Shown here: positions 9,885 through 18,206 of the stretch, in pieces
Position numbering within the stretch: position 1 is the first letter of the stretch
Layout of the letters: every line of letters begins with the position of its first letter
Assembly: GCA_958295895.1 (NCBI GenBank)
Contig: CATQHI010000019.1
Location: 1 to 64,000 of the forward strand
DNA length: 64,000 nt
Source: Saprospiraceae bacterium
Lineage (GTDB): Bacteria; Bacteroidota; Bacteroidia; Chitinophagales; Saprospiraceae
Reading direction: 5' to 3'
Notes under the pieces: generated by a model
Databases searched by the model: none
Told to the model about the DNA's origin: nothing
What the model saw: only the letters and a program-made list of their open reading frames with translations
Made by a program: the position numbers and the translations under genes

Positions 9885-9902
9885 GAAACAGGAATCGTGC
9901 CA
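9885..9902 (-). promoter_or_regulatory. Candidate sigma-54 promoter of the efflux operon
   Basis: On the minus strand TGGCACGATTCCTGTTTC matches the -24 element TGGCACG exactly and keeps the GG-N10-G spacing to the -12 element, with GT instead of GC. It lies 10 bp before the adaptor ATG at 9874, so the message would be almost leaderless. An NtrC-type activator is encoded at the end of the same operon. Confidence 0.4.
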
Positions 9903-10055
9903 GGAAATTCAGGCGTTGACTATCAGCATTTTAAATATGTATTATCTTTCTATGTGTTCGGAATCGGACGGGGGGTGTGCGATTTTAATTAGTAGATTTA
10001 GCGGGAAGCCCTATGTCCGCCTAGCGGCGGTCTACAGGCATCCCTAGCCAGGGCT

Positions 10056-10131
10056 CCCCTTCCAGGGAAGTGCCGTGCCTACCGTCCCTGGAAGGGGCGC
10101 CCTAACCGAGCGGAGGGTGCTAGCCCTCCGC
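10056..10131. repeat. Inverted repeats between the ROK gene and the efflux operon
   Basis: A perfect 13-bp inverted repeat, CCCCTTCCAGGGA at 10056-10068 and its complement at 10085-10097, encloses a 16-nt loop. A second hairpin, GCGGAGGG / CCCTCCGC, spans 10110-10131. They sit 20-95 bp after the ROK stop and may end transcription, although no T-run follows. The rest of 9903-10150 shows no gene. Confidence 0.6.
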
Positions 10132-10150
10132 GATCTGTCCTCCGCGACCT

Positions 10151-11041
10151 TCACAGCAACGCCGCCCCAAACACCCCCGCCGAGTCCCCCAGCCGCGGCC
10201 GAAGGATCGGCGTATCCCGTCGTGGATTAAAGAGGTGCTCGGCAATCCGGTCCACACCCTCGGTGTACACCTCCTCGATATTACTGAGACCGCCACCGAG
10301 GACGACGGCATCGGGGTCGAGCACATTGATGATATTAGCCAGACCCTTGGCGAAGAAGTGGAAAAAACGCTCCAGGGTGCGGGTGGCGGCCGGATCATCG
10401 CCGGCGCGGTAGCGAGGGACGATCTCGCGCATACTCCGAGATACGCCGCTCATGCGCAGGTAGTAGCGCTCCAGGGCGGGGCCGGCCAGGATCTGCTCCG
10501 TGCAGCCCACGCGGCCGCAGTAGCAGTAGCCACCGGAGTGGTCGAGAAAGGTGTGGCCCCACTCGCCGCCGATGCCCTGGGCCCCGCCGATGACGCGGCC
10601 GTCGACTACCACGCCGCCGCCGGTGCCGGTGCCCAGAATCACGCCGAAGACCACCCGCGCATTGGGTACCTCCGCGGGTACGGCCCCGAGCAGGGCCTCG
10701 GCGATGGCCAGACAGTTGGCGTCGTTGGCCAGGGTGAAGCGCTTGCCGGTGAGGCGCTCCAGGTCGCGGCCGAGGGGGTTGCCGTTGAGGACCACGGTGT
10801 TACTGTTCTTCATCAGTCCGGTGGGCGGATCGATGGTACCGGGGGTACCCATGCCGATGTGCTCGGCCGTCACGCCGGTGGCCTCCTCCAACTCGGTCAC
10901 TACCCGTGCGATCCGGTTAATGATGTGGTCGTAGCCTCCCTCCCGCTCGGTGGGGATGCGGCGGCGTTCCAGGACCTTACCGTTGTCGTCCAGGACGGCC
11001 CCCTCGATCTTGGTGCCCCCGAGGTCGATACCGAATTTCAT
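10151..11041 (-). CDS. ROK family sugar kinase (glucokinase-like)
   Basis: 296 residues. The ATP-binding motif GIDLGGTKIEG is at residues 4-14, and the ROK zinc signature is YCYCGRVGCTEQ. The catalytic region reads LANDANCLA, with the expected Asp. ROK kinases phosphorylate glucose or N-acetyl sugars; glucose is the likely substrate but specificity cannot be read here. A longer frame exists, but ATG at 11041 fits the family and is preceded by a TACTTTAC -7-like box at 11060-11067. Confidence 0.88.
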   Translation of the reverse strand: MKFGIDLGGTKIEGAVLDDNGKVLERRRIPTEREGGYDHIINRIARVVTELEEATGVTAEHIGMGTPGTIDPPTGLMKNSNTVVLNGNPLGRDLERLTGKRFTLANDANCLAIAEALLGAVPAEVPNARVVFGVILGTGTGGGVVVDGRVIGGAQGIGGEWGHTFLDHSGGYCYCGRVGCTEQILAGPALERYYLRMSGVSRSMREIVPRYRAGDDPAATRTLERFFHFFAKGLANIINVLDPDAVVLGGGLSNIEEVYTEGVDRIAEHLFNPRRDTPILRPRLGDSAGVFGAALL

Positions 11042-11059
11042 ACTTGCCTTGATTTGCGG

Positions 11060-11067
11060 GTAAAGTA
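11060..11067 (-). promoter_or_regulatory. -7 box (TACTTTAC) ahead of the ROK gene
   Basis: Matches TAnnTTTG with two mismatches, 18 nt before ATG at 11041. Same layout as the boxes before several other genes in the window. Confidence 0.35.
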
Positions 11068-11089
11068 CGTTGCCTCTTCCCGATTCAGC

Positions 11090-11112
11090 TTGCACCCGCG
11101 TCCCCGCCCCCG
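11090..11112 (-). repeat. Dispersed GC-rich repeat, copy after 11115 stop codon
   Basis: On the minus strand GGGGGCGGGGACGCGGGTGC begins 3 nt after the stop of the small membrane protein gene. Member of the GGGCGGGGMCGCRGGTGCA family found throughout the window. Confidence 0.8.
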
Positions 11113-11114
11113 GA

Positions 11115-11324
11115 TTACGCTTGCGGTAACATCAGCCGACGTACCAGCAGGTAGACGAGCGGCCCCAGAATAGGAAAGAGCAGGATGGCGTACACATACG
11201 AATTGCTGTACCCCGCCCGCTTGCGGGCCGCCATATCCTCGCGGGCAATGCGCAAGATGGGCCGGTAGATGAGCACGGCCAGGATGATGACGGCGATACC
11301 GAAGAGCAGGGTTCTGGTGGGCAT
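11115..11324 (-). CDS. Small membrane protein, PLDc_N-like
   Basis: 69 residues with two predicted helices (about 6-22 and 45-62) joined by a basic, polar loop (RIAREDMAARKRAGYSN). The second helix, ending ILGPLVYLLVRR, resembles the phospholipase-D-nuclease N-terminal (PLDc_N) membrane module found as a stand-alone protein in many bacteria; there is no catalytic domain. It is divergent from the peroxiredoxin gene (54 bp apart). Function unknown. Confidence 0.7.
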   Translation of the reverse strand: MPTRTLLFGIAVIILAVLIYRPILRIAREDMAARKRAGYSNSYVYAILLFPILGPLVYLLVRRLMLPQA

Positions 11325-11378
11325 GGCGGGAGCCTTTGCCCTTCTGAACCCCGTGTGGGGGGGCTTGTTTCAGCAAGC

Positions 11379-11834
11379 ATGACGACACTGCAAGCGGGCG
11401 ACCGGGCGCCGGACTTTACCGGAACCCTCCAGGATGGATCGACCACCTCCCTGGCCGACTATGCCGGACGGCGGCTGGTGCTGTTTTTCTACCCCAAGGA
11501 CGATACGCCGGGCTGTACGGCTGCGGCGTGTAGCCTACGCGATGAGTTTCATACCCTAAAGGAGGAGGGCTTCGTGCTGCTGGGCGTGAGTCCGGACAGC
11601 CCCAAAAAACACCAGAAATTCATTGAGAAGTACGGCCTGCCGATGCCGCTTATCGCCGATGAGGATCACAATATCCTGAAGGCCTACGGGGTCTGGGGAC
11701 CGAAGAAGTTCATGGGCCGGGAGTACGATGGCGTGCACCGCACCACCTTCGTCATCGACGCCGGGGGTAAGATCGAGCGCGTGATCACCAGGGTCAACAC
11801 CAAAGACCACGCCGCGCAACTCCTAGCAGCCTAA
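11379..11834 (+). CDS. bcp: Thioredoxin-dependent peroxiredoxin (BCP/PrxQ type)
   Basis: 151 residues. The peroxidatic motif is FYPKDDTPGCTAAACSLRDE, with two Cys five residues apart as in PrxQ/BCP enzymes; the first is peroxidatic, the second resolving. It reduces hydroperoxides with electrons from thioredoxin in the cytoplasm. I prefer ATG at 11379 (MTTLQAGDRAPDFTG) to an upstream GTG. A copy of the dispersed GC-rich repeat starts 8 nt after the stop codon. Confidence 0.9.
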   Translation: MTTLQAGDRAPDFTGTLQDGSTTSLADYAGRRLVLFFYPKDDTPGCTAAACSLRDEFHTLKEEGFVLLGVSPDSPKKHQKFIEKYGLPMPLIADEDHNILKAYGVWGPKKFMGREYDGVHRTTFVIDAGGKIERVITRVNTKDHAAQLLAA

Positions 11835-11841
11835 GTTTGCC

Positions 11842-11862
11842 GGGCGGGGACGCGGGTGCGGG
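11842..11862 (+). repeat. Dispersed GC-rich repeat, copy after bcp
   Basis: GGGCGGGGACGCGGGTGCGG, in the same orientation as bcp and 8 nt after its stop; the last base of the consensus TGCA differs. Confidence 0.75.
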
Positions 11863-11897
11863 CGGAACGAAGTAGAAAGATGCGCGGTTAGGGGGGT

Positions 11898-13241
11898 ATG
11901 GCTAAGCAGCAGAGTGTTCCCGTCTTTCCCGTACTACTGGTCAACTTCATTGGCTTTCTGGGGTATAGTCTGATCATCCCGATCCTGGTATTTCTGGTGG
12001 AGCGGTTTGGGGGCAACGCCTTTGTGTATGGCATCGTGGGGGCGATCTATCCGGCTTTTCAGCTCATCGGGGCACCACTCCTGGGGCGGTGGAGCGATAC
12101 GGTGGGCCGGCGGCGAGCGCTGCTGGTGTCGCAGATCGGCACCTTCCTGGCGTGGTGTCTGTTCATCGTGAGCCTGCTACTGCCGGTGCGGGAATTGGTG
12201 GCGGTAGATAGCGCGGTGCTGGGGGCGTTTTCGATTAGTCTACCGCTGGTACTGCTGCTGATAGCCAGAGCGCTGGACGGGCTCACGGGCGGCAATGTTT
12301 CGGTGGCTAACGCCTACATGTCCGACATCAGTGACGACAGCACCCGCAAGGCAAATTTTGGGAAGCTGGGGTCGAGCACGAGTCTGGGCTTCGTGATCGG
12401 GCCGGCGGCGGCGGGGCTGCTGGGGGCTACGGCTATGGGGGAGCTCCTGCCGGTGATCGTAGCGGCCCTGGTATCGCTGGTGGCGGTGTTCGCCATTTAC
12501 TTCTACCTGCCGGAGAGTAATCCGAAGCCGGTAGAGCAGGAGTACCAGGAGGATAATCCGCGCTGGCTACAAAAATCAGCCGGCGTAGAGCACAAGGACT
12601 GCTACGACCGGGAGGAAAAGCAGCCGGCCGGAGGATTGCGCGCCATCCTCGGCATCGACGGGGTGCCGCTGCTGTTTCTGATCTATTTCCTGACCTTCTT
12701 CGGCTTCAGCTTTTTCTATTCGGGGCTGCCAATTCTGGCCTCGGGGCAGCTGGGGTGGGACTCGGGGCAGTTGGGCATTTTCTTTGCCGTGACTAGTGGA
12801 GTGATGGTGCTCACCCAGGGGCCGGTGCTGTCGTACCTCTCGGCGCGCACGGAGGATAAGACGCTGGTCATCGCTGGAGCATTTCTGCTGGCGGTGAGCT
12901 TCCTATTTTTTCCGCGGGCGGAGAGCTTCTGGGTGTATGCGGGCGGCATCATCCTGGCCCTGGGGAATGGCACCATGTGGCCGAGCTTTCTTTCGATCCT
13001 GGGCCGTACCGGACCGAGGAACCGGCAGGGGGCGGTACAGGGCTACGCAAACAGTATGGGAAGTCTGGCGAGTATCCTGGGGCTGATCGGTGGGGGCACG
13101 CTGTACGCCTCGCTGGGGCCGCAGGTGTTTTACTTCGCGGGGGGGCTGGTGTTCGTGATCTTCCTGCTTTCTTTTCTGCTGGGTCGGGCGGGGCCTTCCC
13201 TGCAGCCCCAATCAACGAACGCGGTCGGCGTTAACGGCTAG
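11898..13241 (+). CDS. MFS transporter (DHA1/TetA-like)
   Basis: 447 residues, about twelve transmembrane helices. The A-motif between helices 2 and 3 is seen as GRWSDTVGRRRALL, and the half-protein repeat is separated by a long charged loop at about 203-252 (EYQEDNPRW to EEKQPAGG). Antiporter-type multidrug or tetracycline exporters have this arrangement; the substrate is unknown. Its 3' end overlaps the convergent ruvC gene by 30 bp. Confidence 0.85.
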   Translation: MAKQQSVPVFPVLLVNFIGFLGYSLIIPILVFLVERFGGNAFVYGIVGAIYPAFQLIGAPLLGRWSDTVGRRRALLVSQIGTFLAWCLFIVSLLLPVRELVAVDSAVLGAFSISLPLVLLLIARALDGLTGGNVSVANAYMSDISDDSTRKANFGKLGSSTSLGFVIGPAAAGLLGATAMGELLPVIVAALVSLVAVFAIYFYLPESNPKPVEQEYQEDNPRWLQKSAGVEHKDCYDREEKQPAGGLRAILGIDGVPLLFLIYFLTFFGFSFFYSGLPILASGQLGWDSGQLGIFFAVTSGVMVLTQGPVLSYLSARTEDKTLVIAGAFLLAVSFLFFPRAESFWVYAGGIILALGNGTMWPSFLSILGRTGPRNRQGAVQGYANSMGSLASILGLIGGGTLYASLGPQVFYFAGGLVFVIFLLSFLLGRAGPSLQPQSTNAVGVNG

Positions 13242-13835
13242 AAAGCCCTCCCAGCCGCTGAAGCGCTTGCCACCGGGGATGGCGGTGCGGTTTTGGTAGT
13301 AGTGGCACATGGCGGCGCCGAGGGCATCGGTGGCGTCGGCCATGTGGCGGCTGCTATCGAGCGCGAACTCGTTTTCGAGCATGGCGGCGACCTGTTCCTT
13401 GCTGGCGTTGCCGTTGCCGGTTACGCTCTGCTTGATCTTGCGGGGGGCGTACTCGGTGACCTCCAGCCCCTGTCCGATGGCGGCGGCCATGCACACGCCC
13501 TGGGCGCGGCCGAGCTTGAGCATCGACTGGGGGTTCTTGCCGAAGAAGGGGGCCTCGATGGCCATGATCGTGGGCTTGTGCTCGCCGATCACCTGGGTGA
13601 GGCGGCGGTGAATGGTCTCCAGCCGGCGGCTGTGATCCTTAAATTGGGCCAGTTTGAGCACGCCGAGCTCGACGATGCGGCGGCTGCGGGGATGTACCTC
13701 GACCACGGCGAAGCCCAGTACCACGGTGCCGGGGTCGACACCCAGGATGCGGTACACGGCCGGTTCGGGAGCAGGTTTCGTAGCCACGGGGGCCGGGGGT
13801 TTTTTGAGTGAGTAAGAACGAGGATTGCAACGCAT
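13212..13835 (-). CDS. ruvC: Crossover junction endodeoxyribonuclease RuvC
   Basis: About 207 residues. Resolves Holliday junctions with RuvAB. Catalytic acidic residues are visible in ILGVDPGTVVLGFA, MAIEAPFFG and HMADATDALGAA; the DNA-binding loop NPQSMLKLGRAQG and the KIKQSVTGNGNASKEQV segment are typical. Compared with most RuvC it has an N-terminal extension of about 25 residues rich in Pro/Lys. I chose ATG at 13835 because a TACCTTCG -7-like box at 13846-13853 lies between it and an alternative ATG at 13856. Confidence 0.93.
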   Translation of the reverse strand: MRCNPRSYSLKKPPAPVATKPAPEPAVYRILGVDPGTVVLGFAVVEVHPRSRRIVELGVLKLAQFKDHSRRLETIHRRLTQVIGEHKPTIMAIEAPFFGKNPQSMLKLGRAQGVCMAAAIGQGLEVTEYAPRKIKQSVTGNGNASKEQVAAMLENEFALDSSRHMADATDALGAAMCHYYQNRTAIPGGKRFSGWEGFLAVNADRVR

Positions 13836-13845
13836 TCGCCGCAGC

Positions 13846-13853
13846 CGAAGGTA
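13846..13853 (-). promoter_or_regulatory. -7 box (TACCTTCG) ahead of ruvC
   Basis: Matches TAnnTTTG with one mismatch and ends 10 nt before ATG 13835; it would make transcripts starting near the chosen start codon. Confidence 0.35.
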
Positions 13854-13996
13854 CATTTCGCCGCCGTAAGGTAGCGGGAATTTTGGGAGGGGAACAAATT
13901 TTTTGGTTTTGCCCGGTAGATAAAACTATTTGGAGGAATGAAGAATACCAAAGCACTGGCGTGTAGGAGGGCAGCAGAAACGAGGGGGAAAATCCG

Positions 13997-14004
13997 TACT
14001 TTAG
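13997..14004 (+). promoter_or_regulatory. -7 box (TACTTTAG) 4 nt before the GxGYxYP gene
   Basis: TACTTTAG then GCAA and the ATG at 14009. With normal promoter geometry the transcript would begin at or next to the start codon. Confidence 0.4.
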
Positions 14005-14008
14005 GCAA

Positions 14009-15604
14009 ATGATAGCTTTCCGCGGCCTCCTTACTTTCCTATTCCTATATCTACTTCTACCCTTTACGCCAGCACCCGCAGTGGCGCAGGTATCCTGGCC
14101 CGCCGGGCAGGTACTCCCCTCCTTCGCCACTCCCGCCCCGACCCAGGACCTGATCTTACTGCGCAAAGACGCGGTAGACCAGGAGGATGAGCTCTATCTT
14201 TTCTCCTCCCTTAAGGGTATCGTCAACCGCACCCAGCCCCGCATCTTCGCCTACGACGGCAACGACAATGCGGAGGGGCGGTATACGTGGTTGAATTCCC
14301 TGGGGCTCGACTACGTGGAATACGACGATCCCTGGGAGCTGATAACCAAATACCGCGAGGAGGTGGCCGGCATCATCGTCTATGACTCCCTACAACTCCA
14401 CACGGTAAACCTTGCTACCACCATCGCCGGCGACCGGCGTGCGCTCATCGCGTCTCCCCGCCTGGTCGATCGGCTTACTAGCGCCCCGTATAATTTCGCG
14501 GTGCTAGAGGACTTACGGGGCCAGTTTAGCGATAAGCTGGCAGTATACCGGTCGATCTACGACAACCACTGGACAGAAACCGATCGCCGGATACTGATGG
14601 GCATCAGCCCCAGGATCATCAAGGCGGGGGTAAGAGAATACGCGGTCGCCCTGGGCCTGCCGACCATCTGGCTCGACCCGGAGGTAGCGGAGGAAAGCGA
14701 GCTACTGGATAAGTTTTTATCGTCGATGCCGACCGACGGGCACTACATGGGCTGGTGGCCCGACGAGGCAGCGGGCATTACGCGGGCCTCCCGGTTCGGT
14801 ATCCCTACCATTCCCAGTGACTTCAGCACGAATCTGACCGTACACGGCGGCTTCGATCGCGAGATACGGATCAAGCCGCCGCCACCCACTCCAGAGCTGG
14901 AGAATAAGATATACGTAGCCTTTATCCTCAGCGATGGCGATAATCTGCAGTTTGTTGAGCATGCGCTGCGCAAGATCTGGTCCGATCCGGAACGGGGGTC
15001 CGTACCCCTGGGCTGGACGATGTCTCCCGCCATGAAGGATGCCATGCCGGGTGCACTGAACTACTACTACGATAGTGCGACCGACAACGACAACATCATC
15101 TCGGGCCCTTCCGGACTCGGCTACATCTACCCCAATTTCTACCCGGACGACGATCGCCTGGCGCAGTATGTGCAGCGCATGGAGGCCTACAACAATGCCA
15201 CCGGCATCCGCGTCACCACCATCTGGAACACCATCACCGGGGGCATCGACCAGAACGTAGGCGAGGTGTACGCCCGCTACGCCCCCTCCCTGCTGGGGCT
15301 CACCGCCCAGAATACCGGCGGCCCGCTTTCCGTGTACCGCGACAGTCTGCCGGGCAAACCCCTGACTTGCAACTACTGCTGGAACGAGGAGAATATAAGC
15401 GGCCACATCGCCCGGGCGTCCGAAGATTGGGGCGGCGACGAACCCCTGTTTCTCCTCATTCAATCCCAGCCCTGGAAGGGTGCCCGCCCCGCCGTGTTCC
15501 GGCGCGTCGTGGAGAGTCTGGGGCCGGAGTACCGAGTAGTCCGCCCGGACCACCTCTTCCAGCTCCTGCGCGAGCACCACGGGCTTCCGGTTCCGGAGGG
15601 GTAG
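14009..15604 (+). CDS. GxGYxYP domain secreted protein (putative glycoside-hydrolase-like)
   Basis: 531 residues with a signal peptide (about 1-26, ending AVAQ). The family signature appears as GPSGLGYIYPNFYP near residue 370, and the N-terminal GxGYxYP region follows the pattern DEDELYLFSSLKGIVNRTQP seen in the family. Members occur mainly in Bacteroidota and are thought to act on carbohydrates; this is from family knowledge, not proven. It stands alone between divergent ruvC and a flippase-like gene. Confidence 0.8.
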   Translation: MIAFRGLLTFLFLYLLLPFTPAPAVAQVSWPAGQVLPSFATPAPTQDLILLRKDAVDQEDELYLFSSLKGIVNRTQPRIFAYDGNDNAEGRYTWLNSLGLDYVEYDDPWELITKYREEVAGIIVYDSLQLHTVNLATTIAGDRRALIASPRLVDRLTSAPYNFAVLEDLRGQFSDKLAVYRSIYDNHWTETDRRILMGISPRIIKAGVREYAVALGLPTIWLDPEVAEESELLDKFLSSMPTDGHYMGWWPDEAAGITRASRFGIPTIPSDFSTNLTVHGGFDREIRIKPPPPTPELENKIYVAFILSDGDNLQFVEHALRKIWSDPERGSVPLGWTMSPAMKDAMPGALNYYYDSATDNDNIISGPSGLGYIYPNFYPDDDRLAQYVQRMEAYNNATGIRVTTIWNTITGGIDQNVGEVYARYAPSLLGLTAQNTGGPLSVYRDSLPGKPLTCNYCWNEENISGHIARASEDWGGDEPLFLLIQSQPWKGARPAVFRRVVESLGPEYRVVRPDHLFQLLREHHGLPVPEG

Positions 15605-15633
15605 TTCACTGCGTCGCATCGGTCTTCCCGCGA

Positions 15634-15641
15634 TACCTTCG
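15634..15641 (+). promoter_or_regulatory. -7 box (TACCTTCG) 3 nt before a GTG start
   Basis: TACCTTCG followed by GGC and GTG at 15645. Same box and spacing as before other genes, which supports the GTG start. Confidence 0.4.
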
Positions 15642-15644
15642 GGC

Positions 15645-16607
15645 GTGCTCCGCTCCGTCTATACCCACTGGCTACTACGCTGCCTGGCCGTAGTGGTACT
15701 GGGTGTATTCGCCTACCAGTGCGTGCGGGTGGGGCAGCGGCTGGACTGGCAGGCCTTCGTACGTGCCCTGGGCCGGCCGGGCAACTGGCGGTACCTGGCG
15801 CTGGCCGTGGCGCTGATGCCGGTGAACTGGCTCCTGGAGGCGCGCAAGTGGCAGCTGCTACTTGCCCCCTTTCTGACCTGGCCGTTCCCGAAGGTGCTAC
15901 GCGCTACCCTGGCGGGGGTGAGCGTGAGTGCGGCCACGCCAAACCGCATCGGGGAGATTGGGGGGCGGCTGCTCCTGGCGCGGCGCGGCGAATACGGGGG
16001 GGTGGTGACTTCTTCCCTACTGGGTAGCGTGTGCCAGTGGGTGGCCTTTTTACTGCTGGCCTGGCCGGCGCTCGTCTTTACCGTGGGCCGTTTCACGCAG
16101 GTGCAACCGCTGGGGGAGGGGCTGGGCCGGTCGTTGACGCTACTGGGCCCCGGGGTAGTCGTGGCGGTGTTGCTCGGGGGTAAGCCACTCGTACTAAGGG
16201 TGTTGCGCTGGGTGGAGCAGCGCAGCGGGCGGTCTACGGCAGCGATCCGCACGGCGCTTACGAACGTTAAGTTTAAGCTAATGGCGCGATCCTGCGTCTA
16301 CGCTTGCCTGCGCTTTAGCGTTTACTGCGTACAACTTTACCTGCTGCTGTGGTTCTTTGGGCTAGAGCTGCCGCTGGGGGTAGGGCTGGCCGGGATCGCG
16401 GCGATCTACCTGGTGCAGGCGGGCATTCCGCTACCCCCGGGGCTGAACTTTGTGACCCGCACCGAGCTGGGGCTGCTACTCTGGCAGGTGGATGCGGCGG
16501 ATGGCGTGGCGGTACTGGCCGCATATACCGCCCTGTTTAGCGTTAACGTGTTACTGCCCTCGCTACCCGGCTACTGGCTGATCGTGCGGAAAAACAGAAA
16601 AAGATGA
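15645..16607 (+). CDS. Flippase-like integral membrane protein (UPF0104/LPG synthase TM type)
   Basis: 320 residues with about eight hydrophobic segments. It resembles the lysylphosphatidylglycerol-synthase transmembrane / UPF0104 family, including the conserved early segment LEARKWQLLL, the SVSAATPNRIGEIGGR stretch and the late region GIPLPPGLNF. Members without a catalytic domain are annotated as flippase-like. Start is GTG at 15645, supported by a -7 box 3 nt upstream. Its stop overlaps the next start by 4 bp. Confidence 0.82.
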   Translation: MLRSVYTHWLLRCLAVVVLGVFAYQCVRVGQRLDWQAFVRALGRPGNWRYLALAVALMPVNWLLEARKWQLLLAPFLTWPFPKVLRATLAGVSVSAATPNRIGEIGGRLLLARRGEYGGVVTSSLLGSVCQWVAFLLLAWPALVFTVGRFTQVQPLGEGLGRSLTLLGPGVVVAVLLGGKPLVLRVLRWVEQRSGRSTAAIRTALTNVKFKLMARSCVYACLRFSVYCVQLYLLLWFFGLELPLGVGLAGIAAIYLVQAGIPLPPGLNFVTRTELGLLLWQVDAADGVAVLAAYTALFSVNVLLPSLPGYWLIVRKNRKR

Positions 16608-17479
16608 ATTCGGTCCTGCTTAAATACTGTATGCTCTTTCTGCTGGCGCTACCGGCGGGCTGGGGGGATGATCCTGCTCGTTCGACTGACGATGCACCGG
16701 CGGCCGCGCCCACGGACTTGTCTACGGAGACGCAGAGTGTGTGCTCGATCCGCAACACCACCTTCCAGGCCGGGGAGCAGATCGTGTACAAGCTGTACTA
16801 CAACTGGAATTTCGTGTGGCTAGCTGCCGGCGAGGTGACCTTCAACGTGCACGACCTACCCAACCAGTACCGCGTGAACGTAACCGGGCAGACCTACCCG
16901 AGCTACGAGTGGTTTTACCAGGTGAAGGACAATTATACCAGCTACCTGGACAAGAAAACGTTGCTGCCGCAACTGCACATCAAGGATATCCACGAGGGCG
17001 GCTACCAGAAGTACGACCGCACGAAGTTCTACCAGGACGAGCGGCGCATCGTGAGCTACCGCGGTAAGACCCAGCAGGATACTAAGGCCAAGTACATGGA
17101 CGTGGACCCCTGCATGCACGACCTGATCTCGATCATCTACTTTGCGCGCAACCTCGACTACGACAGACTAGACCGCGGGCAGGAGATCCCCATCAAAGTC
17201 CTTATGGACCAGGAGATGCACCCCCTCAAGATCCGCTACCTCGGCCCCGAGGAGAACGTGAAGATCAAGGGGAGCGGGCGGTACAATACGCTACGGTTCA
17301 GTCCGCAACTGATCACCGGGGACCTCTTCAAGGAGGGGGATGAGATGAAGATCTACGTGAGCGACGACGCCAACAAGATTCCCCTGCTGATCGAATCGCC
17401 CGTCTCGGTGGGCAGCGTCAAGGCCGTGCTACACTCCTACAAGGGCCTACGCTACCCCATGGAGGCCAAACTCGACTAA
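16604..17479 (+). CDS. DUF3108 domain-containing exported protein
   Basis: 291 residues with a signal peptide (about 1-22). The rest follows the DUF3108 pattern: FQAGEQIVYKLYYNW near the start, a central SYLDKKTLLPQLHIKDIHEGG, DPCMHDLISIIYFARNLDY, and a late LLIESPVSVGSVKAVL. The family is a periplasmic or surface beta-structured protein of unknown function, common in Bacteroidota. It overlaps the upstream flippase-like gene by ATGA and the next gene follows without spacing, so the three form one operon. Confidence 0.85.
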   Translation: MNSVLLKYCMLFLLALPAGWGDDPARSTDDAPAAAPTDLSTETQSVCSIRNTTFQAGEQIVYKLYYNWNFVWLAAGEVTFNVHDLPNQYRVNVTGQTYPSYEWFYQVKDNYTSYLDKKTLLPQLHIKDIHEGGYQKYDRTKFYQDERRIVSYRGKTQQDTKAKYMDVDPCMHDLISIIYFARNLDYDRLDRGQEIPIKVLMDQEMHPLKIRYLGPEENVKIKGSGRYNTLRFSPQLITGDLFKEGDEMKIYVSDDANKIPLLIESPVSVGSVKAVLHSYKGLRYPMEAKLD

Positions 17480-18103
17480 ATGAACCGCACCCTACTCCTG
17501 CTGCTCGGTATGGTACTGGCCTTCGTGCTCGGTATGGCGGCGCTGTCGCTGTGGCAGTCACACGAGCGGGAGCAGCAGGTACACGAGGAGGCCACCGTGC
17601 TGCTCGAGCGGGTCCGCAACGTGATGAAAATGGTGACCGTGGAGGGTGACGTGAGCGAGCTATTCAGCTCGACCTCTTCGCGCAACGTGACGCTGTACCT
17701 GCCGCTGCCCTCCCGCTTCTCCTTCGATAAGAAGGCTACGGTGGAGGTGCGCGGTACGGTGCTGGTGGGTTACGACCTGGAGCGATTGGATATCGCGATC
17801 GACCCCGACCGGCGGGTACTCACCCTGCGTAATTTGCCGGAGCCGGAGATCCTGGCCATCGACCACGAGCTCATCTACCGCGACCTGGACGAAAGCTGGT
17901 TCAATACCTTCAGTGCCGGGGACTACAGCCGGCTCAACCGGCGGGCGAAGGAGCGGCTGCGGGATGAGGCCCTGGCGAGTAATCTGCTGGAGCGGGCGCG
18001 GGAGCAGGGGAGTGGGGTGATCGCGGGGATCGAGTATTTGGCGCGGAGTGCTGGGTATGCGGTGGTGGTGGAGGGGGGTGGCGGCCTGCGGCCTATAGAG
18101 TAG
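17480..18103 (+). CDS. DUF4230 domain-containing protein
   Basis: 207 residues, one N-terminal membrane anchor (about 4-24) and a DUF4230 domain that includes VTVEGDVSEL, RFSFDKKATVEVRGTVLVGYDL and DESWFNTFSAGDY. Function unknown; the domain is widespread in Bacteroidota and Firmicutes. It begins at the base after the DUF3108 stop, so translation is probably coupled. A CCACAGAG-type palindromic repeat begins about 23 nt after its stop. Confidence 0.85.
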   Translation: MNRTLLLLLGMVLAFVLGMAALSLWQSHEREQQVHEEATVLLERVRNVMKMVTVEGDVSELFSSTSSRNVTLYLPLPSRFSFDKKATVEVRGTVLVGYDLERLDIAIDPDRRVLTLRNLPEPEILAIDHELIYRDLDESWFNTFSAGDYSRLNRRAKERLRDEALASNLLERAREQGSGVIAGIEYLARSAGYAVVVEGGGGLRPIE

Positions 18104-18126
18104 GGCAGCTCCGCTGCTGAATTTTT

Positions 18127-18190
18127 GAACCGCAGAGGACGCAGAGGGCCACAGAGCTTTACTTCGGATACGTCTCTGTGTTCTCTGTGG
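18127..18190. repeat. CCACAGAG-type palindromic repeat, copy 1
   Basis: GAACCGCAGAGGACGCAGAG and GCCACAGAG form the left arm and CTCTGTGTTCTCTGTGG the right arm of an imperfect palindrome. The same motif family is at 30278-30446. It fills the gap between two convergent genes (DUF4230 and the plug protein). Confidence 0.75.
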
Positions 18191-18206
18191 TAGTCCTTAT
18201 CCACGC

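Noticed and set aside
13212..13241. 30-bp overlap of MFS and ruvC 3' ends as an antisense regulator
   Set aside because: Short convergent overlaps are common; nothing else supports regulation.
14717..15619. Long minus-strand frame opposite the GxGYxYP gene
   Set aside because: Shadow; composition is that of a reversed gene.
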